This document shows, piece after piece, positions 1 to 8,117 of a stretch of DNA of 64,000 nt. Numbering within the stretch: the stretch's first letter is position 1; each line of letters begins with the position of its first letter. The stretch is from Streptomyces sp. BK208 (lineage in GTDB: Bacteria > Actinomycetota > Actinomycetes > Streptomycetales > Streptomycetaceae). Below the pieces are notes generated by a model. The model saw only the letters and a list, made by a program, of their open reading frames with translations. It was not told the origin of the DNA and ran no database searches. The position numbers were made by a program, and so were the translations under genes. The stretch lies in NCBI RefSeq assembly GCF_004364245.1, contig NZ_SOAV01000002.1:720599-784598 (forward strand), given 5' to 3'.

Positions 1-1234
1 TGTCCAGCCGGTTGCGCACGAACTCCGGGTCGGTGACCGCCCCCGCCGCCGGATCGGTGTTCCCGGGGCCGAACTCCAGCACCGGCGTGTGCACGTGCCC
101 GCCCGGCAGCGAGTCGTGCAGCCCGAGCCGGTCCCGCAGCAGCGTCGCGCGGTAGGCGATCTCGTTGGAGAGGTAGTTGCCGCCGCCGCCCTCCCGGGCC
201 GTCGAACCGGGCGTGGGCCCGTCCGGACGCACGACGGGCTCGGTGCCCCCCGACGGGATCTCGGTCACGCTCGTGTGGTCGTACGCCGGGAAGCGTCCCG
301 TGTCCGCGGCCGTGATCGCCGCGTAGGGCAGCGTGGTCGTCGTCCACTGCGGCTGCGCGGCCGGGCCGGTCACCGGGACGGGCTCCGTGCGGGAGACGCC
401 GTCGTTGTCCGGGAAGCCGCCCCGCCAGGCCCCGTTGGTCCGCTCCACGTCGAACCGCCCCGCCCGGCCCTGGCTCACCGTGGTGAACAGGTCCACCCGC
501 GGCAGGTACGGCCGCAGCGCCCGCTCCACCGCCCCCTCGGCGAAGTCCGCCCAGCGCACCGGGAACACGGCCGTCTCCACCCGCGCGGGGCCGTCCGGGG
601 TGTCGATCACCGCGCCGTCCAGGGCGAGCGCGACGGCGCCGGACGGATTGGAGATCCGGATGTCGCGGTCCAGGGTGAACGGGTCGAAACCGGTGAGCAG
701 CACCCGCTTCACGCCCTTGCCGAGGCCGGCACGCCCGCCGCCCGCGTCGGCCGGCAGGCGCAGGTCGCTCTGACCCCGCGAGGTGCGCTCCAGCTCCGTC
801 AGCAGCGCGGTCCGCTGCCGCTCGCCCAACCCGAACGCGGGCTCCCACGTGCGCAGTTCCCGCGTCATCCCGAGCCGGGCCCAGTACAGCGGCCGGTCGT
901 CGTCGCGGCTGAGGTCGCCGCGGGCCGGCCCGCGGCCCTGCACCCGGTCCACGGCCCTGCGCCACAGCGCCGCGCCCTCGTGCGCGACGACGCGCCGGGC
1001 CTCGCGGTAGGAGTCCGCCCGTCCGAGCTCCCGGGTGAAGGCCGGCGCCACCTCCGCGAAGCCGGAGCGCCGCAGGATCTCCCGGGGCACGTCCCCGTCG
1101 AGCCGCCGCTCCTCCACGGTCGGTGCGGGGGCGGCGCCGCCCGCCGGGGGTGCCGCCGTCGCCGTGGCGGGGGCCGCGAGTCCCGCCACCAGGGCCATTC
1201 CGAGTACGCCGATCCGAACACGTATGGCTGTCAA
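1..1234 (-). CDS. Secreted pyroglutamyl-peptidase-like protein (C15 family), partial
   Basis: The gene runs off the left edge, so its C-terminus is missing. The TTG start at 1234 gives a typical signal peptide (MTAIRVRIGVLGMALVAG, then an Ala-rich cleavage region), with a GGAAGG ribosome site about 13 nt upstream. The body has peptidase C15 hallmarks: VLLTGFDPF followed by ISNPSG, a VER segment that would hold the catalytic Glu, FPDNDG, and GGHVH with the expected His. Where the family has GTYVCN with the nucleophilic Cys, this protein reads GNYLSN, so Ser replaces Cys. Classical pyroglutamyl peptidases are about 215 aa and cytoplasmic; this one is longer and predicted exported. It may be a Ser variant or an inactive relative, so the family call is firmer than the activity. 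Confidence 0.75.
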   Translation of the reverse strand, partial: MTAIRVRIGVLGMALVAGLAAPATATAAPPAGGAAPAPTVEERRLDGDVPREILRRSGFAEVAPAFTRELGRADSYREARRVVAHEGAALWRRAVDRVQGRGPARGDLSRDDDRPLYWARLGMTRELRTWEPAFGLGERQRTALLTELERTSRGQSDLRLPADAGGGRAGLGKGVKRVLLTGFDPFTLDRDIRISNPSGAVALALDGAVIDTPDGPARVETAVFPVRWADFAEGAVERALRPYLPRVDLFTTVSQGRAGRFDVERTNGAWRGGFPDNDGVSRTEPVPVTGPAAQPQWTTTTLPYAAITAADTGRFPAYDHTSVTEIPSGGTEPVVRPDGPTPGSTAREGGGGNYLSNEIAYRATLLRDRLGLHDSLPGGHVHTPVLEFGPGNTDPAAGAVTDPEFVRNRLD

Positions 1235-1452
1235 GGGAGTCCAGGTCCTTCCGTCGCCGTGGGGTGCGCTGTGGGACGGCGGCAGTATCGCCTGACGGGA
1301 GGGGAGCGCGCCATGGCGCATGGCGACCGACTCGTGGCTGTTTGTGAAGGGTTCGTACGAACTTCTGATCGGGCGGGTGATCGCGGACCATCGGGACACC
1401 GCGGCGGTTAACGTCGGAGCCGGGACGCCGCCGTGTGCGCGCCCCCGTGAAC

Positions 1453-1488
1453 AGCCCCGGTCCGGAACCTGACGGCCGGGCCGGGGCT
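1453..1488. terminator. Hairpin downstream of the aldose 1-epimerase gene
   Basis: A 12-bp stem (AGCCCCGGTCCG against CGGGCCGGGGCT, one G-T pair) with a 12-nt loop lies about 20 nt past the epimerase stop codon at 1508. There is no T-run, as is common in Streptomyces. Confidence 0.5.
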
Positions 1489-1507
1489 CAGTCCCCCTCG
1501 TCGGTTC

Positions 1508-2497
1508 CTACGCCTCCCGGCGCACCGAGAAGGCGTACACCGTCTCCGAGCGGAACACCTCGCCCGGCCGCAGCACCGTGCTCGGGAAGTCGGGCCGGTT
1601 CGGCGAGTCGGGAAAGTGCTGGGTCTCCAGCGCGATCCCGTCACCGGGCGCGAAGGGCTCGCCCAGGTGGTCGGCGGTGTAGAGCTGGAGGCCCGGCTCG
1701 GTCGTCGCCACCGTGAGCACCCGCCCCGACGCCGGGTCGTACAGCTCGGCGACCTCCTCGGCGGCGTCGGTCACGCCCTTGTCCAGGACGAAGTTGTGGT
1801 CGTAGCCCGAACCGACCTTGCGCGCCCGCCGGAAGTCGAAGCGCGTGTCCGCCACGTCCTGCGGGTCGCCCGACGGAATCAGACCGGCGTCGACCGGCGT
1901 GATCCGGGAGGCGGCCAGCCGCAGTTCGTGCCCGCCCGCGTGCCCGGAACCGCTCAGGTTGAAGTAGCTGTGGTTCGTCGGGTTCAGCACCGTCGGCGCG
2001 TCCGTGACCGCCTCGTACGCGATCCGCAGCGCGCCCGACTCCTCCAGCGTGTACGTCGCCGACATCTTCAGGCGCCCCGGGAAGCCCTCCTCGCCGTGCG
2101 GCGAGACGCGGCTCAGCCGGACGCCGTGGCCGCCGTCCCCGACCGGGCTCACGTCCCACACGTGCTTGTCGAAGCCCCGCTCGCCGCCGTGCAGCGAGTT
2201 GGCCCCTTCGTTGGGCGCCAGCGCGTACGTCCGCCCGTCCAGCGGGAAGCGCCCGCCCGCGATCCGGTTGGCGTACCGCCCCACCAGCGCGCCGAGATAG
2301 GGCTCCGGGTGCGTCAGGTAGCCGTCGAGGCCGGCGAACCCCAGCACCACGTCGGCGGTGTTGCCGTCGCGGTCCGGCACCTCGGCCGACTGCACGATCC
2401 CGCCGTACGACAGGACCCGTACCCGTACGCCGGCCCGCTCCAGGGTCCAGCGGTGAACCGGGGTGCCGTCGGAAAGTGTGCCGAAGAGTTCGCTCAT
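1508..2497 (-). CDS. galM: Aldose 1-epimerase (galactose mutarotase)
   Basis: The 329-aa product interconverts alpha and beta anomers of aldoses, feeding galactose or glucose metabolism in the cytoplasm. Family marks are the N-terminal GTLSDGTPVHRWTL, the ALVGRYANRIAGG segment with the conserved Asn-Arg, NSLHGG with the first catalytic His region, NPTNHSYFNLSG with the second catalytic His, and ALETQHFPDSPN near the C-terminus with the conserved Glu. The ATG at 2497 (MSELFG) was chosen over an in-frame start 34 codons upstream because that extension is Arg/Pro-rich and overlaps the next gene. It lies downstream of and co-oriented with the SGNH lipoprotein gene, 37 nt away. Confidence 0.9.
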   Translation of the reverse strand: MSELFGTLSDGTPVHRWTLERAGVRVRVLSYGGIVQSAEVPDRDGNTADVVLGFAGLDGYLTHPEPYLGALVGRYANRIAGGRFPLDGRTYALAPNEGANSLHGGERGFDKHVWDVSPVGDGGHGVRLSRVSPHGEEGFPGRLKMSATYTLEESGALRIAYEAVTDAPTVLNPTNHSYFNLSGSGHAGGHELRLAASRITPVDAGLIPSGDPQDVADTRFDFRRARKVGSGYDHNFVLDKGVTDAAEEVAELYDPASGRVLTVATTEPGLQLYTADHLGEPFAPGDGIALETQHFPDSPNRPDFPSTVLRPGEVFRSETVYAFSVRREA

Positions 2498-2534
2498 GTG
2501 CGGAACTCTAGGACATGGCCGGGACATGCCCAGG

Positions 2535-3446
2535 TCAGGGCGACTTCGCGGTGACGGTGCGGTACGCGATCTCCGCCAGCCGGGCCTGGCCGTCCACACT
2601 CGGATGGAACCAGTCCCAGTGGCTCAACTGGTCCGTGCCGAACCGGAACGCGTGCACCGCGCCGTCGTCGGTGCGGCACCGCCGGTCCTTCGCGCAGACC
2701 TCCCGCAGCACCTCGTTGTAGTCCGTCACCCGGTCCCGCACCGTGTTGCGCCGCAGGGTCGCCGCCGCGTCCATGGAGTCCGCGTCGCCCAGCATGGACG
2801 GACACAGGCCCAGCTTCCACACCTGCTTGCCCAGCGGGTTGGTGCGCCCCTGGGACCACAGCCGCTTCAGGTCCGGGATGCTCGACACGTACACCTGCGC
2901 CTTGGGCAGCCTCTTGCGCAGGGTGGCCATCGCCTCCTCGAACTGCGCCCGGAAGTCCGCCACCGGGGTCATCGCCGAGGTCGTGGACCGGCACGCGTCG
3001 TTCGCCCCGGCCATCACCGCCACCAGCTGCGGCTCGCGCTTCGCCGCCCGCGTCACCTGGGCGGTCAGATCGGACATCCGGGCCCCGGTGACCGCGTAGT
3101 TCCAGCTGTGCCCGGCCGCGCCCGCCTTCCCCAGCAGCCGCACGGCGAGCGAGTCGACCTTCGCGCTGCTGCCGGTCGCCCACGACACCTCGGGACAGTC
3201 CGACAGCACCGCGCAGGCGTCGAAGCCGCGCGTGATGGAGTCGCCCACCGCGGCGACCGACTCCGGGCTCGTGTCCCACGCCGGGGCCGGCTTCGGCCGC
3301 TTCGACGCGCTGCCGGACGGGGCGGGGGAGTCACCGCCCCCGGCGTCGCAGCCCGCCACCCCCAGGACGGCCGCGGTCAGGACGGCGAGCGCGGCGCGCG
3401 TCCGGCGACGGCCGTACCGCGTCCCCTTGTCCGTCCCTCGTCCCAT
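2535..3446 (-). CDS. SGNH/GDSL hydrolase-family lipoprotein
   Basis: 303 aa. The N-terminus has Arg-rich residues, a hydrophobic stretch and a lipobox LGVAGC (Cys33), so it should be lipid-anchored outside the membrane. After a Ser/Pro linker comes VAAVGDSITRGF with the nucleophile Ser70 of block I. The blocks continue with a Gly-containing segment (NYAVTGARM), MAGANDAC as block III, and DWFHPS near the C-terminus carrying the Asp/His pair. These are the SGNH esterase/lipase blocks in order. The ATG at 3446 follows a GGGAG ribosome site. The substrate cannot be told from sequence; cell-wall or lipid esters are typical for the family. Confidence 0.85.
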   Translation of the reverse strand: MGRGTDKGTRYGRRRTRAALAVLTAAVLGVAGCDAGGGDSPAPSGSASKRPKPAPAWDTSPESVAAVGDSITRGFDACAVLSDCPEVSWATGSSAKVDSLAVRLLGKAGAAGHSWNYAVTGARMSDLTAQVTRAAKREPQLVAVMAGANDACRSTTSAMTPVADFRAQFEEAMATLRKRLPKAQVYVSSIPDLKRLWSQGRTNPLGKQVWKLGLCPSMLGDADSMDAAATLRRNTVRDRVTDYNEVLREVCAKDRRCRTDDGAVHAFRFGTDQLSHWDWFHPSVDGQARLAEIAYRTVTAKSP

Positions 3447-3703
3447 TCCGCTCCCACCCCTCGCCTCGTGTCTCCACCGTGCTCAACCCATGACACCGCG
3501 CGAGGGTTCCCGAGGGCCGCGATGCGACGGCTCACACCCGTACAAGCGTCCTGCCGGGTGAATGGCGGCGGTTTGTCGGCGGCGGGACCGACGGTACGTC
3601 ACACTCCTTGCCCCGTCGCACGGTAGCCTCGCCATGGACGTGGCCGCCCCGGTCACGGCCGTTCCACCCGTTCCGAGATGTCCCGCTCAGCCCGGAGGTT
3701 CCG
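3447..3703. other. Intergenic region between divergent SGNH and DUF3145 genes
   Basis: About 257 bases separate the two divergent starts. Short translated frames across it lack codon bias and domain matches. It should hold both promoters, but I see no convincing -35/-10 pair. Confidence 0.5.
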
Positions 3704-4198
3704 GTGACGACACGTGGAGTCCTGTACGTGCACTCCGCGCCGCGCGCGCTCTGCCCGCACGTCGAGTGGGCCATCGCCGGTGTGCTCGGCACGCGCGTCG
3801 GCCTGGACTGGACCCGGCAGCCCGCCGCGCCCGGCACCTGGCGCTCGGAGTTCTCCTGGCAGGGGCAGGCCGGCATCGCCTCCAAGCTCGCCTCCGCACT
3901 GCGCGGCTGGCAGCTGCTGCGCTTCGAGGTCACCGCGGAACCGTCCGCGAACGCCGAGGGCGAGCGCTACAGCTGCACTCCCGACCTCGGCATCTTCCAC
4001 GCCGTCACCGGCATCCACGGCGACATCATGATCCCCGAGGACCGGCTGCGCGCCGCCCTGGTCCGCTCCCAGCGCGGCGAGACCGACCTGGAGTCGGACA
4101 TCGCCAAGCTCCTCGGCAAGCCCTGGGACGACGAACTGGAGTCCTTCCGCCACGCCGGCGAGGGCGCCCCGGTCCGCTGGCTGCACCAGGTGGTGTGA
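3704..4198 (+). CDS. DUF3145 family protein
   Basis: 164 aa, starting VTTRGVLYVHSAPRALCPHVEWA, a conserved actinobacterial N-terminus. The GTG start at 3704 has GGAGG five bases upstream, better than the TTG 96 bases earlier. The protein is acidic and soluble, with no signal or membrane segment. The family is widespread in actinobacteria and has no established biochemical function, so only the family call is made. It converges on fabF, with a strong palindromic terminator between them. Confidence 0.8.
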   Translation: MTTRGVLYVHSAPRALCPHVEWAIAGVLGTRVGLDWTRQPAAPGTWRSEFSWQGQAGIASKLASALRGWQLLRFEVTAEPSANAEGERYSCTPDLGIFHAVTGIHGDIMIPEDRLRAALVRSQRGETDLESDIAKLLGKPWDDELESFRHAGEGAPVRWLHQVV

Positions 4199-4237
4199 CC
4201 CCAGACGGTGTGACCCCCGCCCGTCCGCCGCGAGCAC

Positions 4238-4277
4238 ACGTGAAGGGCCCCCACCGGCCGGTGGGGGCCCTTCACGT
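4238..4277. terminator. Bidirectional terminator, perfect 40-base palindrome
   Basis: Two 20-base arms (left 4238-4257, right 4258-4277) are exact reverse complements with no spacer. The element sits between the convergent 3' ends of the DUF3145 gene and fabF, so it can stop transcription from both sides. Confidence 0.85.
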
Positions 4278-4292
4278 ACGTACGGCGGTCGC

Positions 4293-5582
4293 TCAGACCG
4301 TCCGGAAGGCGAGGACCACGTTGTGCCCGCCGAAGCCGAACGAGTCGTTCAGCGCGGCGATGCGGCCCTCGGCCGGGAGCTTGCGGGCCTCGTCGCGGAC
4401 GATGTCCGCGTGGGCCTCGGCCTCCGGGTCGAGGTTCTCGACGTTGATGGTCGGCGGCGCCACCCTGTTGTACAGGGCGAGCACGGTCGCCACCGACTCC
4501 ACGCCGCCCGCGCCGCCGAGGAGGTGACCGGTCATCGACTTGGTGCCGGAGACCGCCATGTGGTCCACGTGGTCGCCGAGGACCTTGCGCAGCGCCTTCA
4601 GCTCGGCGATGTCACCGGCCGGCGTCGAGGTCGCGTGCGCGTTGACGTGCACGATCTCGGCCGGGTCCAGGTCGTTGCCGTCCAGCAGGTTCTGCAGGGC
4701 GGCGGAGATGCCGCGGCCCTCCGGCTCCGGCTGCACGATGTCGTGGCTGTCGGCGGAGATGCCCTGGCCGACCGCCTCCGCGTAGACGCGGGCACCGCGC
4801 GCGGCGGCGTGCTCGGCGGACTCCAGGACCAGGACGCCGGCGCCCTCGCCGAGGACGAAGCCGTCGCGGCCCGTGTCGAAGGGGCGCGAGGCGCCCTGCG
4901 GGTCGTCGTTGTTCTTGGACATCGCCATCATGTTGCCGAACGCGGCGATGGGCAGCGGGTGGATCGCCGCCTCCGTGCCGCCCGCGACGACGACGTCGGC
5001 GCGGCCGGTGCGGATCATCTCGATGGCGTAGCCGATGGCCTCGGCGCCCGAGGCGCAGGCGGAGACCGGGGTGTGCACGCCCGCGCGGGCGCCCACGGCC
5101 AGGCCCACGTTGGCCGAGGGCCCGTTCGGCATCAGCATGGGGACGGTGTGCGGGGAGACGCGGCGGACGCCCTTCTCCTTCAGCACGTCGTACTGGTCCA
5201 GCAGGGTCGTCACGCCGCCGATGCCGGAGGCGATGACCGCGCCGAGCCGGTCGGGGTCGACGTGGGCCGCCCCGTCCTCGGTGGGGCTCTCGCCCGCCTT
5301 GCCGGAGTACCCGGCGTCCTTCCACGCCTCCCGGGCCGCGATCAGCGCGAACTGCGCCGAGCGGTCCAGACGGCGGGCCTGCGGCCGCGGGATGACCTCG
5401 GAGGGGTCCACGGCGGCGGACGCGGCGATGCGGACCGCCTGGTCGGCGGCCCACTCCTGCTCCAGGGGCTTGACGCCGGACCGGCCGGCGATCAGGCCCT
5501 CCCAGGTCGAGGCTGCGTCGCCACCCAGCGGTGTGGTTGCGCCGATACCGGTGACGACCACGGTGCGATTGGTCGAGCTCAC
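4293..5582 (-). CDS. fabF: 3-oxoacyl-ACP synthase II (KAS II)
   Basis: 429 aa. It condenses malonyl-ACP with acyl-ACP in fatty-acid elongation. The Cys-His-His triad is visible: Cys176 in VSACASGAEA, His316 in NAHATSTPAGD and His353 in SGTKSMTGHLLG with the conserved Lys348. The C-terminal NDSFGFGGHNVVLAF is also standard. GTG start at 5582, with a GGAGAAAG ribosome site about nine bases upstream. It is the last gene of the fabD-fabH-acpP-fabF operon. No methyltransferase or ketoreductase partners lie nearby, so this is primary metabolism rather than a polyketide cluster. Confidence 0.97.
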   Translation of the reverse strand: MSSTNRTVVVTGIGATTPLGGDAASTWEGLIAGRSGVKPLEQEWAADQAVRIAASAAVDPSEVIPRPQARRLDRSAQFALIAAREAWKDAGYSGKAGESPTEDGAAHVDPDRLGAVIASGIGGVTTLLDQYDVLKEKGVRRVSPHTVPMLMPNGPSANVGLAVGARAGVHTPVSACASGAEAIGYAIEMIRTGRADVVVAGGTEAAIHPLPIAAFGNMMAMSKNNDDPQGASRPFDTGRDGFVLGEGAGVLVLESAEHAAARGARVYAEAVGQGISADSHDIVQPEPEGRGISAALQNLLDGNDLDPAEIVHVNAHATSTPAGDIAELKALRKVLGDHVDHMAVSGTKSMTGHLLGGAGGVESVATVLALYNRVAPPTINVENLDPEAEAHADIVRDEARKLPAEGRIAALNDSFGFGGHNVVLAFRTV

Positions 5583-5692
5583 GGGAATTCTTTCTCCAAC
5601 GGGATACGGATTCGTACGGCGCCACCGCCGGGTGGCGGGGCAGTATGCCCGGATCTGTCCGAGTACCCGGGCCGCGCCCGGGTACCGGCGGA

Positions 5693-5941
5693 TCAGGCCT
5701 GGTGCTCGAGGATGTACTTCGTCGCGTCGCCGACCGTCTTGAGGTTCTTGACGTCCTCGTCCGGGATCTTGACGTCGAAGCGCTCCTCGGCGGCGACGAC
5801 GACCTCGACCATGGACAGCGAGTCGACGTCCAGGTCGTCGGTGAAGGACTTGTCCAGCTGGACGTCCTCAACCGGGATGCCGGCGATCTCGTTCACGATC
5901 TCCGCGAGACCGGCGACGATCTCTTCCTGAGTGGCGGCCAT
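5693..5941 (-). CDS. acpP: Acyl carrier protein of fatty-acid synthesis
   Basis: 82 aa, acidic, the standard size for a bacterial ACP. The phosphopantetheine attachment site is Ser41 in DDLDVDSLSMVEV. It carries the growing acyl chain between FabD, FabH and FabF, all encoded beside it. The ATG at 5941 is preceded by AAGGAG eight bases upstream. The gene lies between fabH and fabF in the operon. Confidence 0.98.
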   Translation of the reverse strand: MAATQEEIVAGLAEIVNEIAGIPVEDVQLDKSFTDDLDVDSLSMVEVVVAAEERFDVKIPDEDVKNLKTVGDATKYILEHQA

Positions 5942-6053
5942 GATGGCGCTCCTTCTTTGTTGTCCAGAGGGTGTGGCGGCCCGCCGCGTCGCGGCGGGTG
6001 TTGCTGCTTGTTGCTGCTCTCCGTCCCGGACCGCATGATCCGGCACGCAGTGC

Positions 6054-7085
6054 CTAGGGGAGGGTAACGACCGTCGCGGCGTAGACGAGACCCGCCCCGA
6101 AGCCGATGACGAGCGCGGTGTCGCCGCTCTTCGCGTCGCCGGTCGCCAGGAGCCGCTCCATCGCGAGCGGAATCGAGGCGGCCGAGGTGTTGCCGGTGGT
6201 GCGGATGTCACGGGCGACCGTGACGTGCTCCGGCAGCTTCAGCGTCTTCACCATCGAGTCGATGATCCGCACGTTGGCCTGGTGCGGGATGAAGACGTCC
6301 AGGTCGTCCGGGCTGATCCCGGCCGCGTCCAGCGCCTGCTGCGCGACCTTCGCCATCTCGAACACGGCCCAGCGGAACACCGCCTGGCCCTCCTGCGTGA
6401 TCGCAGGAAACTTGACGTTGCCCTCGGAGTCGAGGGGCAGCTCGGAGACGTCGCCGATCCGGAAACGGTCCCAGGAGACCGTCTGCTTGATCGTTTCGGC
6501 CTTGTCGCCCTCCGAGCCCCACACCGTCGGGCCGATGGCCGGCTCCTGGGACGGGCCGACCACCACCGCGCCGGCGCCGTCGCCGAACAGGAAGGCCGTG
6601 GCCCGGTCCTCCAGGTCGGTCAGGTCGGACAGCCGCTCCACGCCGATGACCAGCACGTACTCGGCCGAACCTTCGACGATCATGCCCTTGGCGAGCGTCA
6701 GGCCGTAGCCGAAGCCCGCGCAGCCCGCCGAGATGTCGAAGGCCGCGGCCCTGTCCGTGCCGAGCCGGTCCGCGATCTCGGTGGCGATGGCCGGGGTCTG
6801 GCTGAAGTGCGACACGGTCGAGACGACCACGGCACCGATCCGCGAGGCGTCGATCCCGGCGTCGGCCAGTGCCTTGCCGGAGGCCTCCACCGACATCGCG
6901 GCGACCGTCTCCTCCGGGCCGGCCCAGTGCCGGGTCTCGATGCCGGAGCGCGAGCGGATCCACTCGTCGGACGAGTCGATCTTCTCGAGGATCACCTCGT
7001 TCGGCACCACCCGCGTCGGACGGTAACCGCCGACGCCGAGGATGCGCGCGTACGGGGCGCCCTTGCTGGGCTTGATCTTCGACAT
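6054..7085 (-). CDS. fabH: 3-oxoacyl-ACP synthase III (KAS III)
   Basis: 343 aa. It starts fatty-acid synthesis by condensing a short acyl-CoA primer with malonyl-ACP. The catalytic triad is Cys122 (DISAGCAGFGYGL), His266 (FIPHQANVRI) and Asn297 (TTGNTSAASIP). In streptomycetes FabH accepts branched primers, which sets the iso/anteiso pattern. ATG at 7085 with AAGGAG nine bases upstream. It lies 16 bases after fabD, so the two are probably co-transcribed. Confidence 0.97.
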   Translation of the reverse strand: MSKIKPSKGAPYARILGVGGYRPTRVVPNEVILEKIDSSDEWIRSRSGIETRHWAGPEETVAAMSVEASGKALADAGIDASRIGAVVVSTVSHFSQTPAIATEIADRLGTDRAAAFDISAGCAGFGYGLTLAKGMIVEGSAEYVLVIGVERLSDLTDLEDRATAFLFGDGAGAVVVGPSQEPAIGPTVWGSEGDKAETIKQTVSWDRFRIGDVSELPLDSEGNVKFPAITQEGQAVFRWAVFEMAKVAQQALDAAGISPDDLDVFIPHQANVRIIDSMVKTLKLPEHVTVARDIRTTGNTSAASIPLAMERLLATGDAKSGDTALVIGFGAGLVYAATVVTLP

Positions 7086-7101
7086 GCTCTCGCGCTCCTT
7101 G

Positions 7102-8034
7102 TCAGGCCTGGGTGTGCTCGGCGACGAGCTCGCGAGCCGCGTCGAGGTCGGCGGGGGTCTTCAGGGCCAGCGTCTTCACCCCGGGCAGTGCCCGCTTGGC
7201 CAGCCCGGTCAGCGTGCCGCCCGGGCACACCTCGATGAGCGCGGTGACGCCCAGCTCCTTGAACGTCTCCATGCACAGGTCCCAGCGCACCGGGTTCGCG
7301 ACCTGGCCGACCAGCCGGTCGAGGAGCTCGGCACCGGAGGCGACGACCTGCCCGTCCTTGTTGGAGACGTACGCCACCTTCGGGTCGGCCGGCGTCAGCG
7401 CCTTCGCGGCCTCGGCGAGCTTGTCCACGGCGGGCGCCATGTGGCGGGTGTGGAAGGCGCCGGCCACCTTCAGCGGGACGACCTTGCGGACGCCCTCGGG
7501 CTTGTCCTCGTTCAGCGCGGCCAGCTGCTCCAGCGTGCCGGCGGCCACGATCTGACCGGCGCCGTTCATGTTCGCCGGGGTCAGGCCGAGCTTCTCCAGG
7601 TGCGCGACGCTCACCTCGGGGTCGCCGCCGAGCAGCGCCGACATGCCGGTCCCGGTGACCGCGGCGGCCTCGGCCATGGCCAGGCCGCGACGGCGTACGA
7701 GGGTCAGCGCGGCGGTGTCGTCCAGGACGCCCGCGAAGGCGGCGGCGGTGATCTCGCCGACGCTGTGGCCCGCGACCACGCCCGGAGCGATCTCGGACAT
7801 GTCACCGAGTGCCGCGGCGGAGAGGAGTCCGGCGGCGACGAGCAGCGGCTGGGCCACGGCCGTGTCACGGATCTCGTCCGCGTCGGCCTTGGTGCCGAAG
7901 TGGACGAGATCGAGTCCGATGGCGTCGGACCACGCGGCGACGCGGTCCGCGGCGCCGGGGAGGGCGAGCCAGTCAGTCAGGAAGCCGGGCGTCTGGGCGC
8001 CCTGGCCGGGAGCGACGAGTACGAGCACTCTCAC
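7102..8034 (-). CDS. fabD: Malonyl-CoA:ACP malonyltransferase
   Basis: 310 aa from the GTG at 8034. It loads malonyl groups onto AcpP. The nucleophile is Ser91 in GHSVGE and the catalytic His is His195 in GAFHTRHMAP. The N-terminal VLVLVAPGQGAQTPGFL is characteristic. A second in-frame GTG two codons later (8028) is an equally plausible start; upstream there is only a weak AAGAGAGAG. It is the first gene of the fab operon and follows fasR by 83 bases, where the FasR-responsive promoter is expected. Confidence 0.95.
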   Translation of the reverse strand: MRVLVLVAPGQGAQTPGFLTDWLALPGAADRVAAWSDAIGLDLVHFGTKADADEIRDTAVAQPLLVAAGLLSAAALGDMSEIAPGVVAGHSVGEITAAAFAGVLDDTAALTLVRRRGLAMAEAAAVTGTGMSALLGGDPEVSVAHLEKLGLTPANMNGAGQIVAAGTLEQLAALNEDKPEGVRKVVPLKVAGAFHTRHMAPAVDKLAEAAKALTPADPKVAYVSNKDGQVVASGAELLDRLVGQVANPVRWDLCMETFKELGVTALIEVCPGGTLTGLAKRALPGVKTLALKTPADLDAARELVAEHTQA

Positions 8035-8117
8035 ACTCTCTCTTGAGGACGGCCACGGCCGCCCGTGGGGACAGGGACGAAGAACAGGAGCGGGATTTGT
8101 GGAACCCGCACAAAATC

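Noticed and set aside
4293..8034. Polyketide synthase starter cluster
   Set aside because: The KAS, ACP and acyltransferase genes match primary fatty-acid synthase in order, length and regulator, and no tailoring genes are present.
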